Source: Bacillota bacterium
GTDB taxonomy: Bacteria > Bacillota > Clostridia > Lachnospirales > Lachnospiraceae
Direction: 5' to 3'
DNA: 64,000 nucleotides
Assembly: GCA_023443225.1 (NCBI GenBank)
Contig: JAEZVF010000083.1
Span: 1 to 64,000 of the forward strand
Shown here piece by piece: positions 1-9,500 of this stretch; the first letter of the stretch is position 1; every line of letters begins with the position of its first letter. Position numbers and translations under genes: made by a program. The notes beneath the pieces were generated by a model. That model worked only from the letters and a program-made list of their open reading frames with translations. It was not told the origin of the DNA and did no database searches.

Positions 1-107
1 TTTGTGTTGTGGTGACTCAATTTTAACAGAAAACAGGGGGTCATTGTTATTTTATTTTAAAAGACTATGTAACCCTTGTAATATAAAGGTTTTGAAATAA
101 AAAAGGG

Positions 108-123
108 GTGTCATACTTGACAC
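108..123. promoter_or_regulatory. short inverted repeat upstream of the first lipoprotein gene
   Basis: GTGTCA, a 4-base loop TACT, then TGACAC. It sits 28 bases before the start of the lipoprotein gene and may be an operator or a small mRNA hairpin. No other copy was noticed. The first 107 bases hold no gene that I can support. Confidence 0.3.
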
Positions 124-150
124 TACGCAATAGAAAACGGAGGATATATA

Positions 151-771
151 ATGAAAAAACTATATGTATTAATGATCATACTTGTTATGACACTGTGCCT
201 TACGGCCTGCGGTGGGGTTGACAAGAATGAAGTTACAGAAGCTTTTAACAGCACAAACACAGAAAACAATGTAGTTGTTACCATCGCAAATGAAAATCTA
301 GACAAATTAGATCAAGTTACCATGGATGCTATAACAGAAATTATAAATGCTATGGAAGCGTATAAAGCAGAAATTGAAAGTGATGATTTGTCACAAGAAA
401 GAGCAGATGAAATTGTTGTTGAACTTAAAGAGTATCCTGCTAAAATTGCCGAGTTGAAAACCAAGGTTGAAAATATGATAGAAAACGGTGGTGTAGGTGT
501 AACAGAGGAACAAACAACAACACTTACCCAAATTGCACAGAGTTTAACCGATGTACACGCTAAGTATGCAGAGTATTATGACAGCTTTAATGATGAAACC
601 AAGGACTTTGTAGACGAGATGGGCCAAACTGTTATTGATATTGGCAGTGTACTGGACGGAAGTATTGTGCTTGACAGTGCACAAGCAGATGAGTTTATCC
701 AAGGTGCTCAGGAGTTTCTTGAAGCAGCAGAGACTGGTTGGGAAGAGATCGAAGTACAACTCGCAGAATAA
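151..771 (+). CDS. predicted lipoprotein, function unknown
   Basis: A 206-aa protein with an N-terminal lipoprotein signal: Lys-rich start, hydrophobic core and lipobox LTAC with Cys20 as the predicted lipidated residue. The mature part is acidic and Glu/Lys/Asn rich, probably mostly helical with coiled-coil character, and has no motif I recognise. The start is supported by GGAGG about 8 bases upstream. It probably sits on the outer face of the cell membrane. The next gene, a LemA-like membrane protein, follows 66 bases downstream on the same strand, so the two may be co-transcribed. Export and anchoring are well supported; the role is not known. Confidence 0.75.
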   Translation: MKKLYVLMIILVMTLCLTACGGVDKNEVTEAFNSTNTENNVVVTIANENLDKLDQVTMDAITEIINAMEAYKAEIESDDLSQERADEIVVELKEYPAKIAELKTKVENMIENGGVGVTEEQTTTLTQIAQSLTDVHAKYAEYYDSFNDETKDFVDEMGQTVIDIGSVLDGSIVLDSAQADEFIQGAQEFLEAAETGWEEIEVQLAE

Positions 772-837
772 TTTTCTCAAAGCCGTCAGATAAAATCCAA
801 TATCGGTTTTTATAAGATATTATGAGGAGGATTTGTT

Positions 838-1371
838 ATGCTACCAACTTTCATTACAATCATCGTAATTGTTGCTGCAATTGTTCTATGGATAATCTCT
901 ACTCAGCGCAAACTGGTGGTACTTGATGAGAATACTAGTAATGCCATGAGTCAAATCGGGGTGCAGATGTCAAGCCGTTTTGATGCTCTAACGGCTCTTT
1001 TGGACTTAACAAAAGGATATGCCAAGCATGAGAGCGAAACATTGATTGAGATAATAAAATCCAGAAGAAGCGTGATTACGGCAAAATCAACACCGAAGGA
1101 TGTTCTAAGGCAAGAAGGGGTTATTTCCGAGGCATTGGGTAGGATTGTCAAGGTGACAGAGCAATACCCTGAATTAAAGGAAAATCAAAATTATATAAAA
1201 ACAATGGACGCAGTGGAAACCTATGAAAACATGGTGCGCACCAGCCGTTTGATTTACAATGACAGCGTAACTAAGCTGAACCGTGAAATTCGTATGTTCC
1301 CTGTCTCCATGATTGCCGGGATGTTAGGCTTCCGGAAAAGAGAGTATCTTGAGGAGCAGGCGTTAAATTAG
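838..1371 (+). CDS. lemA: LemA family membrane protein
   Basis: A 177-aa protein with one N-terminal membrane segment (residues about 2-20), then a long helical region typical of LemA: conserved Asn and Arg in the first helix, a central ESETL stretch, and a C-terminal segment with Tyr-Asn and FP motifs ending in a GMLGFRKREYLEE-like tail. Family length is usually about 180-190 aa. LemA proteins are helical, with a short extracellular N terminus and a cytoplasmic helical domain; their biochemical role is unsettled. The start follows GAGGAGG at good spacing. The gene is followed by a strong terminator-like hairpin and then a convergent kinase gene. Confidence 0.85.
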   Translation: MLPTFITIIVIVAAIVLWIISTQRKLVVLDENTSNAMSQIGVQMSSRFDALTALLDLTKGYAKHESETLIEIIKSRRSVITAKSTPKDVLRQEGVISEALGRIVKVTEQYPELKENQNYIKTMDAVETYENMVRTSRLIYNDSVTKLNREIRMFPVSMIAGMLGFRKREYLEEQALN

Positions 1372-1410
1372 TGGCACACTTCTGAATAAGGAAAGAAATC
1401 GTACCATAAA

Positions 1411-1447
1411 AATACCACTTTATGACTGTAAATCATTAAGTGGTATT
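1411..1447. terminator. bidirectional terminator between lemA and the convergent kinase gene
   Basis: A perfect 10-bp stem, AATACCACTT paired with AAGTGGTATT around a 17-base loop. T-rich sequence follows on the plus side and TTTTT on the minus side. It lies in the 80 bases between two converging genes and probably ends both transcripts. Confidence 0.8.
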
Positions 1448-1451
1448 ATTA

Positions 1452-2741
1452 TTACTTATCCAGCGGCAGTAAAAGTTGCAGGATGAACACCCCACCTCCG
1501 GTTTCAAAGGAATATAATCCACCATAGTGTTCAACAATGGAGACCATACTCTTGATACCGTAGCCATGTCCCGCATCTATTCGATTTGATTTGGGCAAGT
1601 CGCCTTCCATATCAATCTTTCCTACATAAGCATTTTCTGTGGAAATAATCAGTTTGTCACCGTTGATAATGACATGGATATAAACCTTGCGAAGATTCTC
1701 GTCCTCAACCAGATTGGCTGCGGTAATGGCATTTTCCAGTGCATTGGACAGCAGAGCACAAAGTTCGGTGTCGTTTATATTAAGTTCTTCCGGTAGTGTG
1801 ACATTTGCCTGTAGTTTAACCTGCACTTTTCTTGCCTTACTTTCAAAGTTGGATAAAATTAGGTTTACTGTTTCATTTTCGCAATATCGTATTGGAGTGA
1901 GTGAATCAATAGCCGCTTCTGTACTTTTAAGATATTCTTTGATTTTCTGAAGATCTCCATCAGCTGCAAAACCGCCAATAAGCGATAGGTGATGGCGCAT
2001 ATCATGGCGATAAATTACAGTGTTGTTATGCATCTGGCGCATCGTGTCAAGTTCTAACCGGGCTTGCTGGAATTGGGAAGCAAAGATATCCCTTTCCCTC
2101 TGAGCCTTGGTCTGTTTTTGGGACTCATAGTAGTACAGGAGAACAAACACTAAGTAAAAGGTACAAATAACAGAAGGAGTAAATTGTACCGCTTCACGAG
2201 CACCGGAATACAGTAAATCCGTATAGATGGTTGTGGTGTAGTCAAATAAGTAGTACAAAAAAGGTACTGCACCAAAAAGTAGGCAGGAGCGTGTGGATCT
2301 CTCTACTAATTGTAATACTGAGTCAGCTACATATTTTTTAAGGAAATAGTATACTACACACATAGCAATAAAGTAACTAATGTGATCGGCATAGCGGCTG
2401 TCGAAAACTGCCGCCGCTACTGAGCCAAACCAGCGAGGTATCTGGCAGCAAAGATAGGCTGTCAGAACGCTACTGATCGAAATTGTCCATGGACGCTTGA
2501 AATATAGGACGAGGAATGCAATCGAAGGTATATGCGTAATGATGGGGTACAGTTTCTTCGTATATTCCAACCCAAACATCTGCCAACATAAAATTTGAAT
2601 GAAGAGTACAAGTGCATAAAAAATAGCAATTGCTAGTTTGCTTGTCCGCGTACGTTTCACACCGGCAAAAAGAAGTGACACCGCTACACCGAACACCAAA
2701 ACAATACCGGAGCGAAAGATGAGTAAATTGTTAATTAACAT
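1452..2741 (-). CDS. sensor histidine kinase, AgrC/ComD (HPK10) type
   Basis: A 429-aa protein. Residues about 1-195 form six or seven hydrophobic segments, as in peptide-sensing kinases. A cytoplasmic helix follows, with the dimerisation/phosphoacceptor motif YRHDMRHHLSLIGG (His near residue 250). The C-terminal GHKL ATPase has an N-box (LLSNALENAI) and a G-box (GHGYGIKSM near 391). The DMRHH motif and multi-pass sensor are typical of AgrC/ComD/BlpH-like kinases that pair with LytTR regulators and detect secreted peptides. The gene overlaps the upstream regulator gene by 7 bases, so the pair is translationally coupled. The ligand cannot be read from sequence; the double-glycine peptide gene near 27410 is a candidate. 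Confidence 0.9.
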   Translation of the reverse strand: MLINNLLIFRSGIVLVFGVAVSLLFAGVKRTRTSKLAIAIFYALVLFIQILCWQMFGLEYTKKLYPIITHIPSIAFLVLYFKRPWTISISSVLTAYLCCQIPRWFGSVAAAVFDSRYADHISYFIAMCVVYYFLKKYVADSVLQLVERSTRSCLLFGAVPFLYYLFDYTTTIYTDLLYSGAREAVQFTPSVICTFYLVFVLLYYYESQKQTKAQRERDIFASQFQQARLELDTMRQMHNNTVIYRHDMRHHLSLIGGFAADGDLQKIKEYLKSTEAAIDSLTPIRYCENETVNLILSNFESKARKVQVKLQANVTLPEELNINDTELCALLSNALENAITAANLVEDENLRKVYIHVIINGDKLIISTENAYVGKIDMEGDLPKSNRIDAGHGYGIKSMVSIVEHYGGLYSFETGGGVFILQLLLPLDK

Positions 2742-3469
2742 GGTGTAATCCCCCTCTCCTTTGGTGACAGCAGATATTTCATATATGCAGATTTTGCATT
2801 CGAAAAGGCATCTCTTGCAACGGGTACAGTTTTACCCATCATGGTAGTAAAGCCTTCTTTATTAAGTTCAGTTACCTGGCGAAGGTTTACTATATAGGAA
2901 CGGTGAGGCTTATAAAAATGGGGGTCTGACAACAAAGCCCCCTCGTAATCCGTTAGGTAGCCATAGGCTTCTCGTACCTCGCCATTTGTAAGGATAAACT
3001 GTACTTTGCGGTTTATGACTTCTACATATACAATTTGTGAAAAGGGCAGCTTTACAATGCCACTTCCTGTTTTATGAGTCAGATACGCATCCTCTTGTTT
3101 AAATCTGGCAAGTTGTTTATGAATGGATGGAAATATCTCATCCTTACGTGCAGGCTTCATTATGTAGTCCATGGCACCTACACGGTAGCTCTCCACGGCA
3201 AACTCACGGGATGAGGTGAGGAAAATAATTGGAATTTCACTATCCGAACGGCGAATCTCTTTTGCAGCTTCCATTCCTGTAATGCCCGGCATAAGGATGT
3301 CTAAAAGCAATAAATCAAACCGTCTTGCTCTCATAGTCTCAATAAGCTCCATAGCACTGTGAAAGGTTTCGTATGTAACCGAACTGTCACACTCCCGGCA
3401 GTAATCCTCCAGTAAACTGGAAATACGTGCAAGCTCATCTATATTGTCATCACAAACTGCTATATGCAT
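2735..3469 (-). CDS. LytTR response regulator, AgrA/ComE type
   Basis: A 244-aa two-domain regulator. The receiver domain (residues 1-120) has the acidic pair D7/D8, the phosphoacceptor D57 in LLLLDILMPG, the switch Thr in FLTSS and the conserved Lys in MKPA. The C-terminal LytTR DNA-binding domain (about 140-240) has features such as FYKPHRSYIVNL. I chose the ATG at 3469 because GGAGG lies just upstream; a longer open frame to 3517 has no ribosome site. LytTR regulators bind pairs of roughly 9-10 bp direct repeats about 21 bp apart next to the -35. Such repeats occur five times in this window, making this protein the obvious candidate to bind them. Confidence 0.92.
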   Translation of the reverse strand: MHIAVCDDNIDELARISSLLEDYCRECDSSVTYETFHSAMELIETMRARRFDLLLLDILMPGITGMEAAKEIRRSDSEIPIIFLTSSREFAVESYRVGAMDYIMKPARKDEIFPSIHKQLARFKQEDAYLTHKTGSGIVKLPFSQIVYVEVINRKVQFILTNGEVREAYGYLTDYEGALLSDPHFYKPHRSYIVNLRQVTELNKEGFTTMMGKTVPVARDAFSNAKSAYMKYLLSPKERGITPC

Positions 3470-3507
3470 GTTAAATTTCCTCCGTTTATGTAAAACTATC
3501 CAATAAT

Positions 3508-3536
3508 ATTGTAACATAAAGAAATGATAGCTTCAA
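3508..3536 (-). promoter_or_regulatory. sigma-A-like promoter of the regulator/kinase operon
   Basis: On the minus strand TTGAAG (-35, 3531-3536) is separated by 17 bases from TACAAT (-10, 3508-3513). It lies about 40 bases upstream of the response regulator start. No direct-repeat activator box precedes it, so the two-component system seems to be made constitutively. Confidence 0.65.
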
Positions 3537-3551
3537 GAATCCGAACTTACA

Positions 3552-3594
3552 TTTTATACAGAATGAGACACGACTCGTGCGGTAAACGGTTTTT
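3552..3594 (+). promoter_or_regulatory. decayed copy of the direct-repeat activator box (box A)
   Basis: A good distal half-site (ACTCGTGCGG at 3573) and the downstream block AAACGGTTTTTGAAG match box B nearly exactly. The partner half-site expected 21 bp upstream is degenerate (TTTTATACAG), and no -10 is seen at the right distance. It looks like a duplicated and decayed box B. Confidence 0.45.
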
Positions 3595-3768
3595 GAAGGG
3601 TAAGGAAAAGAAAGTGATTGTTTAAGAAGATAAAGGTTACAGTGAAATAATTAAACTCTATACACCGCCTGGGGACCCGTTGAGTCTCTGGGCGGAATGT
3701 ATTAAAGGAAGCATGATTTTCACTCATAGTGGAATAAAGTAATGGGAGCCTAAAGAATTAAAATTACG
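3595..3768 (+). other. non-coding stretch with a gene remnant and a GC-rich hairpin
   Basis: No intact gene. An open stretch of about 38 codons (3625-3739) reads like protein (contains YTPPGDPLSLWAE) but lacks a start and is preceded by TAA. A 12-bp stem with G:T pairs (3665-3695, CCGCCTGGGGAC with GTCTCTGGGCGG) lies inside it. It probably is debris of a gene once driven by box A. Confidence 0.35.
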
Positions 3769-3832
3769 TTTCGTGCGGTAAAAGGCATGTTTCGTGCGGT
3801 AAACGGTTTTTGAAGAGTAGTATGTGATATTA
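3769..3832 (+). promoter_or_regulatory. direct-repeat activator box B and promoter
   Basis: Two exact copies of TTTCGTGCGG at 3769-3778 and 3790-3799, a period of 21 bp. They are followed by AAACGGTTTTTGAAG and a -10-like GATATT at 3826. The arrangement matches boxes C, D, E and F. It would drive the small membrane protein at 3881 and perhaps the protease and SLH genes behind it. Confidence 0.75.
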
Positions 3833-3880
3833 TTATGTCGAATGACAGAGGTTTTACATGAAATACGGGGGTGATGTTCT

Positions 3881-4201
3881 ATGACAGCAGCCACGCTTGG
3901 CTGGTTTATAGCAGGGATCTGTGTGACAGCATTTATTACACTGTGGTTCATAGTGAGTTTCAAGGAATTATCTGCAAAGCAGAAGAGTCTTGATAACATC
4001 AGCGAGCAGGTGCAAATGCATCGTAGACTATATATGCAGGAACGCGGTGGTGAAAATGACACAGCAGCACAAAAGATATTAGAGAATAAGCTCATGGTTT
4101 ATCGAGAGGTGGAAAAGGACTATAACGCTCTGCTAAAAAGACCGTTGAACCGTATCCCCGCTTATATCATGGGGTTTTATCCTACAGTAAGGGAGGAGTA
4201 G
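3881..4201 (+). CDS. small membrane protein of unknown function
   Basis: A 106-aa protein with one N-terminal membrane segment (residues about 5-27), then a charged helical region containing KELSAKQKSLDNISEQ, a short acidic loop and a C-terminal end with RIPAYIMGFYPTVREE. The end faintly resembles the LemA-like protein at 838, which also finishes with a hydrophobic GFR/GFYP segment after a helical stretch. The ribosome site GGGGGTGAT lies just upstream of ATG. It is the first gene after box B, so it should be the first product of that regulated promoter. I do not recognise the family. Confidence 0.65.
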   Translation: MTAATLGWFIAGICVTAFITLWFIVSFKELSAKQKSLDNISEQVQMHRRLYMQERGGENDTAAQKILENKLMVYREVEKDYNALLKRPLNRIPAYIMGFYPTVREE

Positions 4202-4217
4202 GAAGCGACAATACTAA

Positions 4218-4464
4218 CTTAAGGTTCATCTTCGTGAAGGTGAAGTAAGAGAGAAGGTTTGTGGTTGCATTAAAGACGGTGCCTTTCTGGATGCACAAGA
4301 GAAGTACATCAGTATTGATACGACTCGCGCAGACGGAACATAGAAACATCACACCTCCTACCATCGCCATAGAGTATATCAAGAAATATAAGCTCCTGAT
4401 TGGAGAAGACATCATTTCTGGGCAGGAGTTTTACACAAAGAAGAGACAGTTGCCCGGAATTTAA
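4218..4464 (+). pseudogene. possible frameshifted gene remnant
   Basis: Two neighbouring frames read like one protein. The first (4218-4341) contains REKVCGCIKDGAFLDAQ; the second takes over around 4335 with HRNITPPTIAIEYIKKYK and KLLIGEDIISGQEFY and ends at 4464. Joining them needs one frameshift near 4335-4345. No good ribosome site or start exists for either part. This fills the gap between the small membrane protein and the protease gene. It may be non-coding; the family is unknown. Confidence 0.3.
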
Positions 4465-4494
4465 AGAAGACAGCATTAAGGAGGAACGAACTAT

Positions 4495-6504
4495 ATGAAG
4501 AGTAATTTAGGAAGAACTGCATGGAAGAAGAATTTATTTATATTACTGGTTCTTACGATACTAATGACTCTAACGGCCTGTGGTGGGGAAAAAGGGGTAA
4601 CATCAGAAGATTCCCCGGATACCGTTGAAGAGGTAACAACAGGGGCTACCGACACGGAATGGGCGGTTTACTGGTATCTGTGTGGAAGCGATTTAGAAAG
4701 CAATTACGGCGCCGCAACCAATGACCTTGCAGAGCTGATGGATGTGAAACTTCCGGAAAATGTGAAGGTGGTCATTCAGACCGGCGGAACATCAAGCTGG
4801 CAAAATGAAGTTGTCAGTGCAGATACGCTTGGGCGTTATGTCTATGACCATAACGGCTTACAGCTCATTGAAGAGATTCCCACAGCTAGTATGGGCGACG
4901 CACAGACACTTAAGGATTTTCTCGTTTTCGGGAAAGAAAACTACCCTGCCAAGCGCACTGCGGTGGTGTTTTGGAACCACGGCGGCGGTTCGGTGTCGGG
5001 TGCGGCCTTTGACGAGCTGTATGGCATGGATTCCTTAAGTCTTACAGAAATGTATCAGGCATTCTCTGAAACCTTCGGAGAAAATCCGCAGAATCAGCCA
5101 GTGGACATAATTGGCTTTGATACCTGCCTCATGGCAACGGTGGATACGGCCTATACCTTCTCCGATATTGCTAAATACCTTGTGGCTTCACAGGAGGTAG
5201 AGCCGGGCAATGGTTGGCTTTATAGTGGCTGGCTTGGGGCACTTGCCGGGACGCCGGATATGGAACCCTTGGAGCTTTCTAAAGTAATCTGCGACAGCTA
5301 TGTACAAGGCTGTGAGGAAGTTGGTACAGAGGACAATATCACCCTGTCCGTTACCGATCTTACAAAGATATCAAACCTCATTGCTGCCTATGACGATTTC
5401 GGCAAGGAAGCTCTGGCTTCGGCATTGGATAATCCAACATTTTTTGCTCATTTTTCACAAATTGCTAACAGCGTAGAAAACTACGGTGGTAACACCCGTG
5501 AACAAGGCTATACCAATATGACCGATCTTGGGACTCTTGCCTTAAAATCTTCTGGATTGCTACCCGAAACTTCTGGCGCTGTCACTACTGCACTAGCCGA
5601 CTGCGTTGTATATAAGGTTAACGGAAAATATCGCCCAGAGTCGGCAGGGCTTTCCTGTTATTATAGCTATAACGGTGATGTGGAGGATTTCAATGCTTAT
5701 GCGGGTATCGGACCTGCCGATTCCTTTAAATATCTGTATGCCTATGGCTTGACCGGAGATCTTTCCGAACAAGGTATAGACTATATCTCCCAGATGAATT
5801 ACAACACCCTACCCGAGCTGATGACCTTAAACAGCGTAAACTGGAGTGATATGCCGGTAACCGTGGATGAGAACGGCAATTCAACCCTTACGTTAGGTAG
5901 TGAAGCGATAGACATTCTTTCTTCCCTGACCTTTGATCTATACTATGCAGATGCGGAGGAAGATATCCTGCTCTGTCTTGGTTCCGACAATGATATCGTA
6001 TCAGATTGGGAAAACGGTGTTTTTAAGGATAACTTTAGAGGCGTATGGGGCAGCTTAGACGGTGCACTGTGCTATATGGAAATTGCCTATGAGGGCGAAA
6101 GCTATAATCAGTATTCCGTGCCAATTCTGCTAAACGGCGAGGATTACAATCTGATGGTAATCTATGACTTTGAGACAGGGGAATATTCCATTGAGGGGGC
6201 AAGAAAGCCGCTGGATGAAAGCGGCGCGGCGGATAAAAATCTTCGTTATCTAGCGGAAGGCGATGAAATTCAGACCGTTCACTATGCGACCGCTATCAGC
6301 GACGGTGGCGACGATCTGACGGCCGTTCCGATTGATACCATTACGGTGACTCCCGAAACAGCCTATTCGGAAACCGAGCTTGGCGACGGTATCTTTATCA
6401 TGATGTACGTTATGCAGGACAGTCAAGGCAATGTTGCCAGCTCCGCTGCTGTAACCTTTGAATCGTCAGGCGGAGAGATTTTAACCAGCGTAGAAGGGCA
6501 GTAA
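4495..6504 (+). CDS. clostripain family (peptidase C11) lipoprotein
   Basis: A 669-aa exported protein with lipobox LTAC (Cys29), a short acidic linker, and a C11 cysteine peptidase domain. The catalytic dyad is visible: His162 in FWNHGGG and Cys211 in GFDTCLMA. C11 enzymes cleave after Arg or Lys and often self-process. The C-terminal 250 residues form a beta-rich region of unknown role. The start follows AGGAGG. The SLH gene begins 52 bases downstream, so the two are likely one transcript. Proteases of this family are often found next to exported-peptide systems, so a role in peptide maturation or surface-protein processing is possible, but that is inference. Confidence 0.9.
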   Translation: MKSNLGRTAWKKNLFILLVLTILMTLTACGGEKGVTSEDSPDTVEEVTTGATDTEWAVYWYLCGSDLESNYGAATNDLAELMDVKLPENVKVVIQTGGTSSWQNEVVSADTLGRYVYDHNGLQLIEEIPTASMGDAQTLKDFLVFGKENYPAKRTAVVFWNHGGGSVSGAAFDELYGMDSLSLTEMYQAFSETFGENPQNQPVDIIGFDTCLMATVDTAYTFSDIAKYLVASQEVEPGNGWLYSGWLGALAGTPDMEPLELSKVICDSYVQGCEEVGTEDNITLSVTDLTKISNLIAAYDDFGKEALASALDNPTFFAHFSQIANSVENYGGNTREQGYTNMTDLGTLALKSSGLLPETSGAVTTALADCVVYKVNGKYRPESAGLSCYYSYNGDVEDFNAYAGIGPADSFKYLYAYGLTGDLSEQGIDYISQMNYNTLPELMTLNSVNWSDMPVTVDENGNSTLTLGSEAIDILSSLTFDLYYADAEEDILLCLGSDNDIVSDWENGVFKDNFRGVWGSLDGALCYMEIAYEGESYNQYSVPILLNGEDYNLMVIYDFETGEYSIEGARKPLDESGAADKNLRYLAEGDEIQTVHYATAISDGGDDLTAVPIDTITVTPETAYSETELGDGIFIMMYVMQDSQGNVASSAAVTFESSGGEILTSVEGQ

Positions 6505-6556
6505 AGAGAACTAAGCCCAAAAGAGAAGAAATTATTTACTAAGGAGGAACACGAAC

Positions 6557-9500
6557 ATGAGGAAAAAAGTACTAAGTATATTTCTTGTGCTATGTATGGT
6601 GTGTACCATGTTGCCGGTTTCGGCTATGGCAGAAGAAGTGGATACCACTGGTGCAAGCGGAGAAATCATTTCGTTTGCAACGCTTACAGAAGCAGAAACA
6701 GAAAAGACGGTAGCAATTGGGACATCCTTTGAGGATTTAGACCTGCCCAAAACACTGACTGCTATGGTTTTAGATAAGGATACGGTAGTTGACGATTCTG
6801 TGAGTATAGTCACCGGTCCCGCTATAGAAATAACCGATCCCAAAACGACTGTGGACATTCCTGTAACATGGTTTAATCCGAACTATGATGGGAATACAGA
6901 GGGTGAGTATATTTTTACCCCGGTAATCCATGGTTACACAGTAAAGACTGATGTGTTACTGCCACAGATTACTGTGACGGTGGAAGCAGAGATGATGTTA
7001 CGTACTTTTGGCATGCCAACGGAAGTTGACAACTTTTCAGATCTCCAAACTGCCATAAATAGTGCAACAGGCGACTTGAATATAAAGCTATCCGACAGTT
7101 ATAGCGATACAAAGGGAAATCTGACTATCCAAAGTACGAATAACTACAACATTACCATTGATCTAAATGGGAAAATGCTGAGCAACTCCAAAGGTAGCGG
7201 TATTATACACAATGGCAGTGGAATGCTAACCATATCAGGCGGTAATGTGGGTGGCTACAGCATTCCATCTAGTGCAATTTTAATTAACGGCAACGGCAGC
7301 TTAACGGTTAAGAACACTACGGTGAAAGGCGAGTACACAGGAATTGAAAGCAATAGCACTGGAACTGTCAGTATACAAGACAGTGAGGTGAAAGTAAATA
7401 ATACTGGGATATATATTAAAAATCCAGAAGGAAAAGTAGAACTATTCAACAGTAATGTGTCTAGCGCATGCGTCGTCAACTCTTCACCCGTAGGAGGCAT
7501 TGGAGTTTATACTTCCAACGAAAATACTATCTCCATAGAGGGTACATCCGTCATCCAGGGTCCCATTATGGCAATGAATCATTCGCCGCTATTTGACTCA
7601 GATATGAAGGTTACAGTAAGCACCGAATACTGGGGAAAGAATGCAGAGCCTTATGTTAAGGAGAACATAGACAAATACGAATACTTTAAGGTTGAGCCTG
7701 CTGTCACTAGCATCTGGGTAGGAGGCGTTGAGGTGACCGATGAGAATAAGGACGGTATAACTGGCGAAGGCATTACAGGATCCGTAACCTATGACCCAGG
7801 TAAGAACATCCTTACCCTTAATGGCGTAAGCATTAAAGGCAACGAATGTATATATAAAGATGGAGATAAACATGGTATATACGCCAAAAACAACCGAGAA
7901 ATACCCCTAAAACTGAAGCTAATAGGTGATAGCACCATCGAAGCTGACAATAACGGTAAAGGAATTTGTGCAGAAGGTGATTTGATTATCACCGGTGAAG
8001 GCAGTCTATCTGTTACTGGTGGAGATACAACGGAAGAGGGGGAGACTAGCTACGGGATATACATATACAATGGTATCCTAACTGTTGAGGAAGGTATAGT
8101 GATTGCCAAAGGTGGTTCTGCAACTGGCAGTTATTCTTGCAGCTATGGAATCGGCGTTCAGGAAGGGAACTTAACCATTGAAAGCAAAGGGAAAGTTACT
8201 GCTAGCGGTGGAAATTCAAGTCAAATCAGCAGTGGTGTGTATCTTGATAGTGAGGGATATTACAACGTCAATCTAACTGTTGATGGAGGCAGCCTGGAAG
8301 CCAACGGCGGTAAATCAAATGGTGATTATGGTGGCTGTTATGGGATATATGCTTACGACGGCGGTAACATAACCATTAAAAATAAAGGAAAAGTGGTTGC
8401 TACTGGTGGAAATTCAAATCAATACAGCAGTGGAGTGTTTTTAAATAGTATGGATTTTTTTGGTGAGGTAAAAAACCTCGGCAACCTAACTGTTGATGGT
8501 AGCAGTCTAGAAGCCACAGGAGGTAAAACGACTGTTGATGATAGTAAATCTGCTAGCTATGGAATAGGCGTTCAGAAAGGTAACATAAACATTATAAACG
8601 AAGGTGCAGTGAAGGCTATTGGGGGAGATGCGAATTATGCAAGTTTTGGGGTGGTTTTCTATGGTGATGATTCCAAATTGACCGTTGATGGCGGTAGCAG
8701 CATGGAAGCGGAAGGCGGTGCATCCAAGGATGTCAGCTATGGCATATATTTTCAAAAACCATCAACCCTGACGGTAGAAAGCGGTACTCTGACTGCTACA
8801 GGTGGTTCTGCTGATGAAGAGAGCGGTGGTGTTTATGCTTATGCCAGCCAAGTCATTGTCAATGATGGTATAATGACAGCCAATGGCGGCTATAGCGGTA
8901 ATGTAAGCTTCGGTATTTACAGCGATGACATCACCATCAATGGTGGTACGGTGAATGCCTACAGCGGTGTGGCTGAGATATCCCAAGCTATGAGTTCTGT
9001 ACCTAATTTTAACCTTGATTATAATCACATAATCAAAGCCGGAGAAGATGGCGCTAAAGTAAAATTTGTTAAGCAAAAAGAACTTAATGACAATATCTAT
9101 AGTTATAAAATTATCGAGATTGAGCCGCTTATTCATCATGGTATCTGGATAGGTGACGAGGAGGTTACTAATGAGAATCAGGATCGTATAACTTGTGAAC
9201 ACATTAGAGGAACCGTCACCTATGACCCTGATAGTGCTACCCTTACCCTTAATGGCGCAGAGATCACAGACAGCGCATATAGTAAGGGTGGAAATAAATA
9301 TGGTATTTATGCCGAGGGCGACCTAAATATTATGAGGATAGGCGATAATAGTATTACTATACCAAAACCTGAAGAAGACAAAGACGGTGCCGGAATCTAT
9401 GTTACTGGCAGTCTGACCATATCTGGCGACGGCAATCTAAAAGTTACTGGCGGACCAGCAACCGAAGGGGATCATGGCGATAGCTACGGGATACATGTTG